64,000 nt of DNA. Source: Amorphophallus konjac. Its lineage: Eukaryota > Streptophyta > Magnoliopsida > Alismatales > Araceae. This document shows, piece after piece, positions 23,158 to 33,549 of the stretch (position 1 is its first letter; each line of letters opens with the position of its first letter). Made by a program: the position numbers and the translations under genes. The notes beneath the pieces were generated by a model. That model was not told where the DNA came from and did not search any database. It saw only the letters and a program-made list of their open reading frames with translations. The stretch is taken from contig CM040123.1 in assembly GCA_022559845.1 (NCBI GenBank), forward strand, positions 295,666,642 through 295,730,641, in the 5' to 3' direction.

Positions 23158-23172
23158 GCTGCCCCGCCTTGG
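23158..23172 (-). other. Element B polypurine tract
   Basis: The minus strand reads CCAAGGCGGGGCAGC directly before the LTR start TGTGGACA. Confidence 0.65.
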
Positions 23173-24540
23173 CGTCTGCTTTGCAGGGGAGTGAGATGAA
23201 ATGAAGGTAAAAAGTGTGACGAGCGGAATGAAGTGGAGTGAACTGATAAGGAGACGCCAAGGTGTGATGTGACACGCCTCAGACACTAAGCATTGTAAAT
23301 CTTTCCAAGATTCAAAGCGAAACAACTCCGAGTGATTCCAAGGAAACATTGATTTGTTGGATAAAGGAGATTTAAACTAAATAAATAAAAATGTAAGGTA
23401 AAAGGTATGCGCGCGGGCACGACAGGGAGACACCATTGGAGAGCGGTTACCAGCCAATGTGGACGTGCTACAACCAAGGTGGATTTGCAGAAAAATAAAG
23501 GGAATTGAGATGAAGATCCAACAAAGGGACATTTTCAAGTAATCAGCCCGAGCGGCTTCAGATAGAATAGAGTACTTGATTTGGAATGGAATATCTCATG
23601 TCAACTCAATCAAGAGCGAGTGACCTTCATTATTGCCTTAATATGAAGATTTTCAGCATGACACTCAAAGTCCTACATGATGCATGCTGGGCTAAAAGAA
23701 AAGATTAAAACAAACTAAGAATACAGAAAATAATCAAGGATAATATTGCTAAGCCATCCAGATTTGGTCAAGAATCCAAGTTTCTGAGCTGACACTAAGC
23801 CGAAGCCCGTTTGTCCGCGCATCAACTCAGAAAGCGGAACCATCGTCCCAGACCTTGAACGACTCAACGGCCTATCCGTGCGATCAAGATTCTCCTGGAA
23901 CTATCACTGTTTTTGATGAAGGGGAACTCAAATTCCAGGTTCATCAGAACCACAAGGTCCTTGATATACTATAATAGCGTAGATACCATATAGTAAAAAT
24001 GCTTACAGGAAAGAAAATACAATATGATGAGCGCGATGTTACTTCCATGAGCAACCCAAGCTTCTCGAAATCTGCACTCTGCTACACTTGAAACTCATTA
24101 GTCCTCACATGATTAAAAATAATCCTCAATTTCCAAAAAAATGATCATAAGTGCTTAATTAAAACAATTTCAATAAAATAAAAGCACTTAAGTTCATCAG
24201 ATCATATTCAGAGAACCAGATAACCAAATTCATAAACTCACAAAACCCGCCTTAAGTCATGGCGTCAAAATCGTGAAAGGCGCCTTATTGTGAGGGCGTC
24301 AAAAGGAGCAACACGCCCTTCATCAAGGCGTGAAATTCATCGATAGTTCAAGAAGGGAACGACCCCCTCAAGGGCGCTACACAAAACACGACCTCTGCAA
24401 GGTCGTCAATTCAAGAATTGACGCCCTAACAAAAGGCGTTAATCAACCTCAAGCTTCCGTTTCCGATTCGAAAAGCCAAACCCAGTCCTTAAGCCAATCA
24501 ACCTTCTAACTCCGAACAGCCTTAAGATTTCCCGGACCTC
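23173..24540. other. Spacer of element B with hairpin repeats
   Basis: No gene is recognisable. The first kilobase is AT-rich unique sequence. From 24247 to 24445 it holds about seven GC-stem hairpins of the family found across the element (for example CGCCTTAAGTCATGGCG and CGCCCTTCATCAAGGCG). It is the upstream region of the plus-strand gene at 24665. Confidence 0.6.
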
Positions 24541-24547
24541 TATAAAG
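24541..24547 (+). promoter_or_regulatory. TATA box of the first antisense gene in B
   Basis: TATAAAG lies 124 bases before the ATG at 24665, with CCAAT about 45 bases upstream of it. A CTGCAG acceptor-like site at about 24620-24626 suggests a leader intron. This argues that the gene is expressed from its own promoter rather than from the LTR. Confidence 0.55.
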
Positions 24548-24664
24548 GGAAGGTAATTCCAATTAATCAAAGCAATCCTTCGAGCTTTGTTCTACTGCTT
24601 CTGTTCTTCTGTCTATTCTTCTGCAGGCACCGCAACCGTCAGAACTTCTTCCTAGAAACCGAAG

Positions 24665-26098
24665 ATGGAGACGGCGATTAAGAGGTCCAAGTCCTCCACT
24701 CCCAGGTTAACCGATATCAATGGGCATATAAGCAGCAGGATTTCTATGAACCAGGTAATGTATCCTCTGTTCTTCTCTTAACTTCACCCGAACCAAAAGA
24801 TGTTTCAACTGTTCTGTTGTTCCTGCATGCTCACTTGTTCTTCTGTTCATGCATTCTTTTCTGTTCATTGTTTTCCACAGGACTATCCATTGGTGCCAGG
24901 AGCTAGGAGATTTACAAAAAACAAGTGGCTCCCCCTTATCCTTTCCAAGCTTTCTTCAGACATGAGAATTTATCTTGCAAGATGGCACCTTTTGGGCCTA
25001 GTCACCCATGCCAAACATCATGATCAGATCCATTTAGATTGGGCAGCCATAGGAGCTCTACTTGAAATATGGCACCCTTCCACTCATACCTTTCTCTTTT
25101 CAACTTTTGAAGCCACTATCTTATTAGAGGAATTGGAGATCATCTTGGGTTTGAAGAGAATGAAGCAAGGAGATGAAGAAAAGATGGCCATCATGCCAAA
25201 ACCAATCTCTCCCCAAGAACTGTTAACAAGCTTGATTCCTAGCCCAAACTTAGTGAACCAAATCAAAGCTACCAAAGGCATCAACCTTCTAAAGCTCACT
25301 TCATGGGTGTACAAGAGAGCAGACCAAGCCAAAGAAGATGAGGAGATAGAGCGGGTAGCAAAAGCCTTCGTGGTGTGCTTAGCAGGAGCGATCTTATTCC
25401 CATCCACGGAGGACTTTCTAGAAGAGGCCCAATTAAGCGCCATAGTGAGCTTATGGGAAGGAGATAGAGTTGGACCGGCTATTCTAGCCTATCTCTATAG
25501 CGGGCTCACCTCGGCGACGATGGGAAGGCCCATCTACGGGTGCATGCTAGCATTCTCTAGTTGGGTTGATCTTCACTTCAAGTTCGATCCATGTGATGAG
25601 GCCCAACAACTCTCAAGAATCTTTTCAAAAAGCCCACTCTTCTATATGACCGGTTCACTTGGAATAAGCAATAGAGTGATGAACCGAATTCCTCAAATCA
25701 AAAAGAGAGTGGAATGGAGAGAGCATCTCAAAGTAATGCCCAAGAATCTCTTCACTTGCGCCCCGGGAATACTCAAGACTCAAGATATCCATGCAAGATT
25801 TTCTCCCGGGACGGACCTTCGTCTCATAGGCGCTTCAGAATTCGTGCTATATAATTCACACCGGTGCCTCCCTCAACTCGGGCTTCCACGGCAAATCCTC
25901 GAAGATTCCTCTCATCTTCCTCCAATCAAGACACGAGATTTAGGCGGCAATGAGGATGGTGAAGAGTGCACAACTATTCAAGCTCTGTGGAAAATCTGCA
26001 AGACTTATCAACCTGTGGAGAGCTTAGAAGAAGACAGGGAACAGTGGAAGACATATGTAACAGCCTTGAGAAAATTGAGGCCCAAGGTGGCTTATTAA
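24665..26098 (+). CDS. Antisense gene 1 of element B, PMD/DUF7745-like, two exons
   Basis: Exon 1 is 24665-24754 (30 codons from METAIKRSK), with donor CAG|GTAATG; exon 2 is 24881-26098 after acceptor TTTTCCACAG. The intron is phase 0 and the frame stays open for 435 residues. Recognisable pieces are LARWHLLGLV, then IWHPSTHTF...FEATILLEELEIILGL, the pattern of plant mobile domain-like or DUF7745 proteins common in plant retroelements. A second conserved block (VVCLAGAILFPS ... GRPIYGCMLAFSSWVDLHF) follows. No nuclease or transposase motif is visible and the biochemical role is unknown. It is antisense to gag-pol, between pol and the 3' LTR. It appears intact, unlike the rest of the element. 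The family call is from memory of the motif and needs a profile search. Confidence 0.6.
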
Positions 26099-26742
26099 AC
26101 ATTGTAATCTTTCTTTCAAATAAACTAATGATCTTTCCTTACTGAGCCATCTTACTGTTTTTCTGATCAAATGTCCAACGTTCTGTGATTCTGCTGCAAA
26201 TAACGCCTCTAGCAAGGCCGTTAATTATCAAAAGGACGCCTTAGACAACGTCGCCTTCAACATTCCAGTTCACACATTTGACGCCTTCCCCATTAGGCGT
26301 TAACTAAACAACGACTTAGAACAGGGCGTTAATTGATTCAAATTCCCCAAAAGTATTCGTTGAAATTACAAAAGTAACGCCCTTAACAAAGCCACGTTTC
26401 AACAAGGTAACGCCTCAATTATAGTCGTTACTCAAAAACAGTAATAATTGCTTCAATCACATCAATCAACGCCCATTGAATGCGTCTGACGACGGTTATC
26501 ATTCCCCATGCAGATAGAATTAACGCCTCAAGATACGTCGTCTACCTTGTAAAAACGCCCACTGCCGCAGTCGCGACTTCAACAAAACACGCCCCTCCTC
26601 AGGGCGTGACTTCTTTTCGAATGCTAAAAAGGGCTTTTCCCCTTTCTTCTTCCTCCTTCGTTCCATTTCCTTGTTCTGCAACCCTAACCGAAGCTCCCCC
26701 CCATCTCCTCTATTCTCTCCCTCTCTCACCCAAGCCCTAGCT
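26099..26742. other. Spacer between the two antisense genes, hairpin-rich
   Basis: Positions 26198-26612 hold about ten GC-stem hairpins or half-hairpins (for example ACGCCTTCCCCATTAGGCGT and ACGCCCCTCCTCAGGGCGT) separated by 15-40 AT-rich bases. A C/T-rich leader follows before the ATG at 26743. Confidence 0.7.
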
Positions 26743-29700
26743 ATGGTCGGAGGAGGATTGAAATGGCAAAGGGTCAACGCCCCCGAGGTCGTTGATCTAG
26801 ACGAAGAAGGACACGCCATGGAGGAAGCCCCTCCCGTGGCGGTTGAAGACGCACCGGCGGTGGCCGGCGGCGAGGCCGAAGGAGGCCAAGAGGCCAACGA
26901 AGAAGATGATGCTGGAGCGGAGGGAGAAAATGAAGAGGGAGAAGAAGGAGAAGAAAGTGAAGAAGAAGAAGAAGAAGAAGAAGGAGAAGAGGGTGGTGAT
27001 GAACCACCGCCCGCGGCGGCGCCCCCTCCCCGTGCCGGCCAACTCCGACGGCCACGGCAGCCACGGCCTCAGCCACAGGAACCCAAGCACAAGAAGGTAA
27101 GCCTCAACCCAAATTTCCATTTTTATTTATTTTAATTTCATTTTTATGCAATTTCCATAGCCCTCGGGGTATAAACCCTGCAACCCAGAAAGAAGGCGCC
27201 CTCAGGGGCGTCACGTTTTACAAAAGACACGCCCAACCCAAGGGCGCTACTTAAATCATTTTCATGAAAAACAATTAACCTCATGAGAACACGCCCTAAA
27301 GCATGTCGCCCATTTAAATTTACATTATGCTGTTAATTTTCGCATGTTGTTATTTTTATTTCATTTTTTTGAAAAGTTTGGAAACCACGCCTCACACCAG
27401 GGCGTTAATTCAAAAATAGACGACTAAACCAGCGGTCGTCCATTCATTAATTCTTGATTAATTAACGAACCCAATTGGAAAACGCCCCACCCAAGGGCGT
27501 GAATTGATAAAACATTTTAGGATTTTAGAAATTAACCACAAACACACGCCCAACACAAAGGCGTTTCATAGATGAAGAACGACCTATGGTGGGTCGTTAT
27601 CTTAAAGCACAAACAGAACCACGCCCTCCTTAAGGGCGCTACTTCAACGAAAAATGACCTGAGGAAGGTCGTTAATTCCAATAACATCAAAATTCAACCT
27701 GGGGCAATCAAAATGAAATAAGCATGAATAATCAAAACAATTAAGCCAAAAATTCTTATTTTATGCATGCAGGGGCTGATGAGGACACGCATCTCATGGG
27801 TCATGGTCCGGGCAGCTTACTACGGTCTCCCCGAATTCCAGAGAGAGAGGGTACATGCTATGGGGTTCGGGGCCTTCCTTAGCATAGAGCCAGTTAGACC
27901 CGACCTACCACTCATTCAGGTTCTACGGGAGAGATGGGATAGGTCTAGCCGGGCATTCCTGATGCCATGGGGACACATGATTCCTACCCTGGAGGACGTG
28001 GCTAGGATTACGGGGTTGAGGGTAGATGGAGAGGCTGTGAGTGGGATTACCTACCCAGACTACACCGAGTTCGCCGAGCGGTTGCTAGGATTGGAGATGG
28101 TTTATGAGACGCCTAGCGAGTGTAGGACCATCTTCCGCACCGACCTTACTACAGTGATGGGTTTGGGGAATGCTAGGCACAGGTCAGGGGAGACCCTAGA
28201 GCAGTTCTCGCAGAGGTTGATAGACAGGGCTAGGGCGGTCTACTGCTAGGACCCAGCTGACAGGGAGAGAGCAGACCGAGACTTGAGGAGGTTCCTACTA
28301 CTGCTGCTCGGGAGACTATTGCTCGGGACAAAGGGCGACGTCATCAACTGCCGATTCCTAGGGATACTCGAGGATCTGGAGGCAGTTGGTAGCTACGCCT
28401 GGGGAGCGGCTCTGCTGGCGCATATGATGGCCGACCTGTCCACGGGGACAGGGCGAGAGACGACCGTCAGTGGCTTCTCACCTTTTCTTCAGGTATGCAT
28501 TTTTTCTTCTTTTCTTTTCTTTTATTTTTGTTATGCATGTGAATGCCTTCCTAATGCAATGCATGGATGCAGGTTTGGAGCCATCTCTACATGCCGATGG
28601 GGCGCGTTGACCCACGGCCTGGAGGTGAGGGAGCTTTCCCTCTAGCACGGCGCTGGGTGCCGATCGTCTTCGGCGCCCCACTCGGCTACGAGTTGTGGGT
28701 TTTACGGAGAGAGTTCCGCGACTTCCCTCCCTCGCTGGTATGTATGAATGTTATGCATCTTTATTTTGCATTTATTTTGAATTTATTATGATGATGATGA
28801 AATGATGACATGTATGTTTATGAATGTAGGTGCAGTGGAGACCCTATGAGGGGATGACGGACGAGGGCCAGCCGTGGGTCGTAGCGGGTCATCCTCGTTT
28901 TGAGCGTGAGCTTTGGGTTCACTGCTTGAGCGAGATCGAGCCGTTACGGCTTAGGTTGGTGATGAGGACACTGGGCCTCCACCAGGAGTGGGTAGAGGTA
29001 GGCGAGCCGCGGGGCATTGGGAAGAAGACGCGCGGTCGTACGAAGGCGACCGACTGGAGAGTGCGGTTCGAGGAGCAGTACGCCGACTGGCAGCGTGGCG
29101 GGACCAGAGTCACCTCTCGCGCGACTGACAGCTCCGAGTACCTCCGGCGCTACTGGGAGGTATACGCCGGCCGACCCCAGATGAGGGTCTTAGGGGTATG
29201 TATGAATGCACTTATTTCTAAATTAAATGCAAATGCTTATGTGACTATCATGTGACTAACATGCAATGGATGCAGGATGCGCGGGACATAGCGGCGATAG
29301 ATGCCCAGGCCCACCTACACAGCCTGGAGGACCAGCTAGCCGCCACACGGGCAGACCTAGAGACCCTGGTGAGTGTTTAAATTATTTCTATATGCAAATG
29401 TATATATTTTTGTTGAATTATTGATGATTAGCCACTGACGATCTCAATGAATGCAGCGTGCCCAGCAGGGAGCAGTGAGGAGAGACCCAGGGGAGGCCTC
29501 CAGCTCGAGAGGGCCCAGTGCAGAGGTGACTGCACTGGCAGAGCAGCTAGCGGGAGCGATTGCACGAGCCGAGGCAGCAGAGCGCGACCTCGCTTCACGG
29601 GTAAATTCCAAAACACAAATCCATTCAAATATTGATTATAATTGTGCACTGATGAAATATTCATTTTACAGACTGAGGAGCTTCGAGCCGCTCTTACCTG

Positions 29701-30333
29701 CGTAGACGAGGGCTTCCGCGCGACGAGCGCACAGGTAAATAGTTCAATCATATATTGCTTGAATTGAATCATTGCATTAATTGTGGAATTGATGATTTGC
29801 TTACCTGTTTGCAGACGACTCAGCTTCAGGCGGTACGTACCGAGTTGGCGATCCGTGATCAACGGATCTCAGAGCTTGAGAGGTCCCTGAGGCGACGAGA
29901 GGAGCTTCCTCAGGACGTGGCCGAGCTGCGGGTGGCTCTTGAGCTGGAGCGACGGGAGCGTGCCCGGGAGCGCGAGGAGCGTGCTCGTGAGCGGGAGGAG
30001 TACCAGGCAGAGCGTGCTCGGTACCAGGAGCAGGTAGCAGCACGCGAGCGAGAGCTAGCAGACTCGAGGACCCAGCTGATCCTTTCTCAGGAGCGGCTAC
30101 GAGTGTCCGAGGAGCGTCTCCAGCGAGGGCGCGAGCGAGCACGGGCTGCGGGGTACTCCTTCACCAGCTCCACCTTCGTGGCGGGCTCTTCCCTCCGAGA
30201 GAGGAGCGAGGCAGGCGGACACGTTCGGGTTCCTGCTTCTTCACGGGGGCCCATGCCTCCTCCACCAGCGCCAGCTCGGGACGGCGAGGAGGAGGTTGAG
30301 AGTAGGAGAGAGGAGGGTGGAGGCGAGAGCTGA
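26743..30333 (+). pseudogene. Antisense gene 2 of element B: eight-exon PMD gene with coiled coil
   Basis: Exons: 26743-27096, 27773-28492, 28573-28737, 28830-29195, 29276-29368, 29457-29600, 29672-29734 and 29815-30333. Every intron has GT/AG ends and lies in phase 0; every exon is a multiple of three (118, 240, 55, 122, 31, 48, 21, 173 codons with the stop). Exon 1 encodes an acidic run (GEEGEESEEEE) and a basic tail. Exons 2-4 carry a plant mobile domain: RAYYG-like start, RWDRSSRAFLMPWG, IPTLEDVARITGLRVDG, later RRWVPIVFGAP and the WxxxxYAGRPQ end. Exons 5-8 form a coiled coil very rich in R and E. One in-frame TAG at 28247-28249 breaks the domain. PMD proteins include host MAIN/MAIL1 and transposon-borne forms. 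Capture of a host-type gene is inferred. Confidence 0.75.
27185..27690. repeat. Hairpin array within intron 1 of the PMD gene
   Basis: About ten GC-stem hairpins (for example CGCCCTCAGGGGCG, ACGCCCCACCCAAGGGCGT, ACGACCTATGGTGGGTCGT). Their confinement to the intron, with none seen in the flanking exons, supports the exon model. Confidence 0.7.
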
Positions 30334-31848
30334 GGGATTTACTTGTACTCCTCCACCCTCACACCTGTACTTAGATATTCATGATGTATATATATATGAG
30401 AATGAGATTTCTTTGTTACCTGAGCACTTTGTGTGGTTGTGGCCTTGTGTTTGTGTACTTTTTCTTTCCACGTTCCTCGTGTTCACTTTACTGTGCCATG
30501 TTTCTGCAGCTGCTGTTCACACTTGAATAAACAGGTTAATTCATCTGTTTGACTTGGCCCCTTGCCCAATAAGCAAGGGGTAGTAATATTTTGACCTTAA
30601 TGACGGGTCAAGGGGCCAAGCCTTTAATCAAATAAGGTAAATAAAATGACTGATAACGGGGAGATGCATCATGCAAGCACGCATATGCAAACTATAAATA
30701 AAAGATGCCCACGCAAGAGAATGCAAGCATACATTGTGAAGAAATAGATTTTTTTCTTTTCTTTTCACTCATTATATATTTTTTTTGTTATTTTTCTTAA
30801 AAACGCGCCTTAGAGTAGGTCGTGGTTCGCATGAAGACGCCTTAGAAGACGGCGTGAATTTAAAAAGGAATTTGATTTTTTGAAAAAGAAACGACCTGCT
30901 AAGAGACGTTATTCTGAAAAAGACGACCTAATCTAGGACGTTAATTCTATAAAAGGCGCCTTAGCCGAAGGCGTTAATTGAGTTATTCTGCAAAAAGTTG
31001 TCAAGGCTATCAAGACCACAGGTCTTACACGGTCACCATCTAAAATTCATTAACCTTTCTTGAGTAATTAAAAGGGGATTGACGTGATCATAGTTGACTT
31101 GTATTCAAGATTTCGCACAGTGTAATTTCTTTAGTCCGTCTTGACCATCCTGCCAGTTCGTGACTTACCACATAGAAAGGATGGAAGAAAATATAAGGGA
31201 AGCCCATAAGGGATTCTGAGATGCTCAAGGCAAAGTTACCTCCCCTACCCTATGCCTGTTGGGGTTCGATCTTTGGCGTAGGAAATTTGTTACCTTTTTG
31301 CCTTTTTTACATTGCACGCATACGCCCAAGGTTTTCCTTGCGGGGACTTTGCCCTCTTGACATGCTTTTCTTTTCACAATTTGACTTTCACTTTGGAATT
31401 GATTTGCATTGACGAAAATAAACCTAATTGTACTTGGGCTTTTGTGGCATTTGCTCCCTTTTGGGCCCTGACTTCCACCTACTAGGGCGGCGGATAGGCT
31501 TGGCGTGTCTACCCCGAGGTCTCCCTTCCTCCCTTATGGGCCGAAGAAGAAAAGAACGGGTATTGCCTTTCACTTTTAGTCAGGTTTTCGACTTTCCATC
31601 GGATTTTGCACTGCTTGAGCTCAAGAATGAAGCGTGTAGTGTGTGCGGGAATCAACCCCCTTTTAAATTAGCAAGACTGATGAATGAATTCTGAATTTTG
31701 ATCTTTCGGACCTTGATCCTTCGTATGCCATGGCACCAATTTTGAAGAATCTCTATTTTTATTTTTGAAGAATTTCTATATTTTTTTGGGTTTTTGAATC
31801 AATTTTTGAATCAATTTTTAATATTGATTTTAGATTTTTTTTGTTGAA
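30334..31848. other. Spacer between antisense gene 2 and pol in element B
   Basis: Starts with the gene's 3' flank, including ATATATATAT near 30390. Hairpin repeats lie at 30802-30980, including GACGACC...GGACGTT forms. From 31000 to 31848 I see no gene or repeat apart from a T-rich stretch at 31740-31850 next to the integrase end. Confidence 0.55.
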
Positions 31849-32148
31849 TCAAGGGTAGTATTTCTTCAGATATAAACCATTCCAAGGGTAAGTTAACTCT
31901 TCCCCTTCAGCATTAATCAGTTTATAAGCATTACCAGGATAAACTTCTTTTATGATAAACGGTCCTTCCCAATTGGGTTGGAGTTTAGAGCGGGGGCCAC
32001 CCGGTTTTACAAAAATTCTTTTGATTACCATCTCACCGATTTTGAATTTTCTCTCAATTACTTTCTTTTGATAAAAACGTGAGAGCCTGTTTTGATAAAC
32101 GCGCGCATGCTCAGCGGCGACCAGACGCTTCTCATCTAGGAGTTCCAA
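31849..32148 (-). pseudogene. Element B integrase C-terminal tail
   Basis: Encodes the basic, SH3-like end of a Gypsy integrase (FKIGEMVIKRIF, WEGPFIIKEVYPGNAYKL) and the pol stop near 31849. It is separated from the core by a one-base frameshift at about 32190. No chromodomain follows, as expected for the Tat lineage. Confidence 0.8.
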
Positions 32149-32618
32149 TTGGGCCAGGAGTGAATCACGACGTTCATCAATAGAAAATTCTTATCCAATT
32201 GTACTCGCAGAGAGGGAATAAGAATCTCATAAGGGACTACCGCCTCCATTCCATAAGTAAGGGCGAAAGGGGTTTGCCCAGTAGGGGTTCGAATGGAAGT
32301 GCGATAGGCCCAGAGAGCTTCAACTAGCTTATCTGGCCAATCCGAAAATTTATTAGCCTCACACGTCTTTTTAACAATTTTTATCAAAGTTTTGTTAGTT
32401 GCCTCTGCTTGGCCATTGCCCTGCGGATAATAGGGAGAAGAATGATGCAATGCAATGTTATACCTGTTGCAGAGATCCTTGATTTCTTGAGAGATAAATT
32501 GAGGTCCATTGTCGGTGACGATGGTGCTCGGGATGCCGAACCTCGTGATGATGTTCTTCATTATAAACTTGCAGACGGTTGACGCTTTAATTCCACGTAA
32601 GCTTCTGCTTCCGCCCAC
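32136..32618 (-). pseudogene. Element B integrase catalytic core (part)
   Basis: Carries the second catalytic Asp (VTDNGPQF) and the Glu (GNGQAEATNK), then the conserved WAYRTSIRTPTGQTPFALTYG block. It is shifted by one base relative to the preceding part (break near 32595) and to the following tail. Confidence 0.85.
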
Positions 32619-33532
32619 TTGGTGAAGTACTCCGTTGCCGTGAGGATGAATGATTTTTGCTTGGTCAGGAGATTTGAATCACCAAGAGGTCCAATGATAT
32701 CAAAAGCCCACATGGAGAAAGGCCATGGAGAGAACGTGGGATGGAGTGAAGAAGCAGGAGAATGAATCTTATCGGCGTGCAGTTGGCACTTCACACACCT
32801 TCGAACATAGATGGAACAATTCTCTTCTAGAGTTGGCCAATAGAAGCCTAGCCTAAGGATCTTCTTAGCTAGCATCTGGCTATTCACATGACCACCACAC
32901 ACTCCAGAATGCGCCTCTTCCACGACCTTCCATGATTCATCATCATCGAGGCATCTTAATAAAACACCGGTGAGCCCTCTCCTATAGAGCACACCTCCAA
33001 CCAAAACATATCGTTGAGCCACTCTTCTAATTGCTTTCTTTTCTTCTTCGGTGGTTTCCTCGGGATAGGACTGATCATTGCAATACCTGGCAATCTCATA
33101 ATACCAAGGCTTCTCTTCGTCAGCCAATTCTTCTTCCCAGTCTAAAAGCATGACCTCTTTGCCTTTAAGGGATTCCTCCTGCTTAACCTTTTCAAGCACC
33201 TTATCCCTAATATCGAGGAATGCGCGATCCTTGATAGCTGGCGTGTCGCGCTGATGAATTAGAGGAACATGAAAATCACACTCAGGGGGGAAGACTAAAG
33301 CAGAGGCCAAAGAGGCAAGGGCGTCGGCCAAGATGTTCTGGCTGCGAGGAACATGGACGAAGATCAATTTGGTGAAGAGCTTGACATAAGCTGAAGCGAG
33401 TTCCTGGTAAGGTTTGAGCTTAGGATTGATAGTGCGGCACTTGACAAGCACCTGGCGCAGAATAAGTTGATTATCACCCACAATCCTCAAATGGGTGACA
33501 CCATATCGATGAGCGATTTGAAGACCGGCCAA
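32561..33532 (-). pseudogene. Element B second RNase H (C-terminal part) and integrase N-terminus
   Basis: Begins within the archaeal-type RNase H (VGDNQLIL with the third acidic residue, then NILADALASLA). It continues to the HHCC zinc motif (EAHSGVCGGH ... CVKCQ) and the first catalytic Asp (WAFDIIGPL). The frame ends soon after, at the shift near 32595. The true coding sequence enters from 33550-38919 through another one-base shift at about 33560; no genuine start codon is present here. Confidence 0.85.
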
Positions 33533-33549
33533 AAGAGCTTCATACTCAG

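Noticed and set aside
26774..27120. Leucine- or phenylalanine-rich minus-strand frames
   Set aside because: Shadows of the acidic GAAGAA run in exon 1 of the PMD gene.
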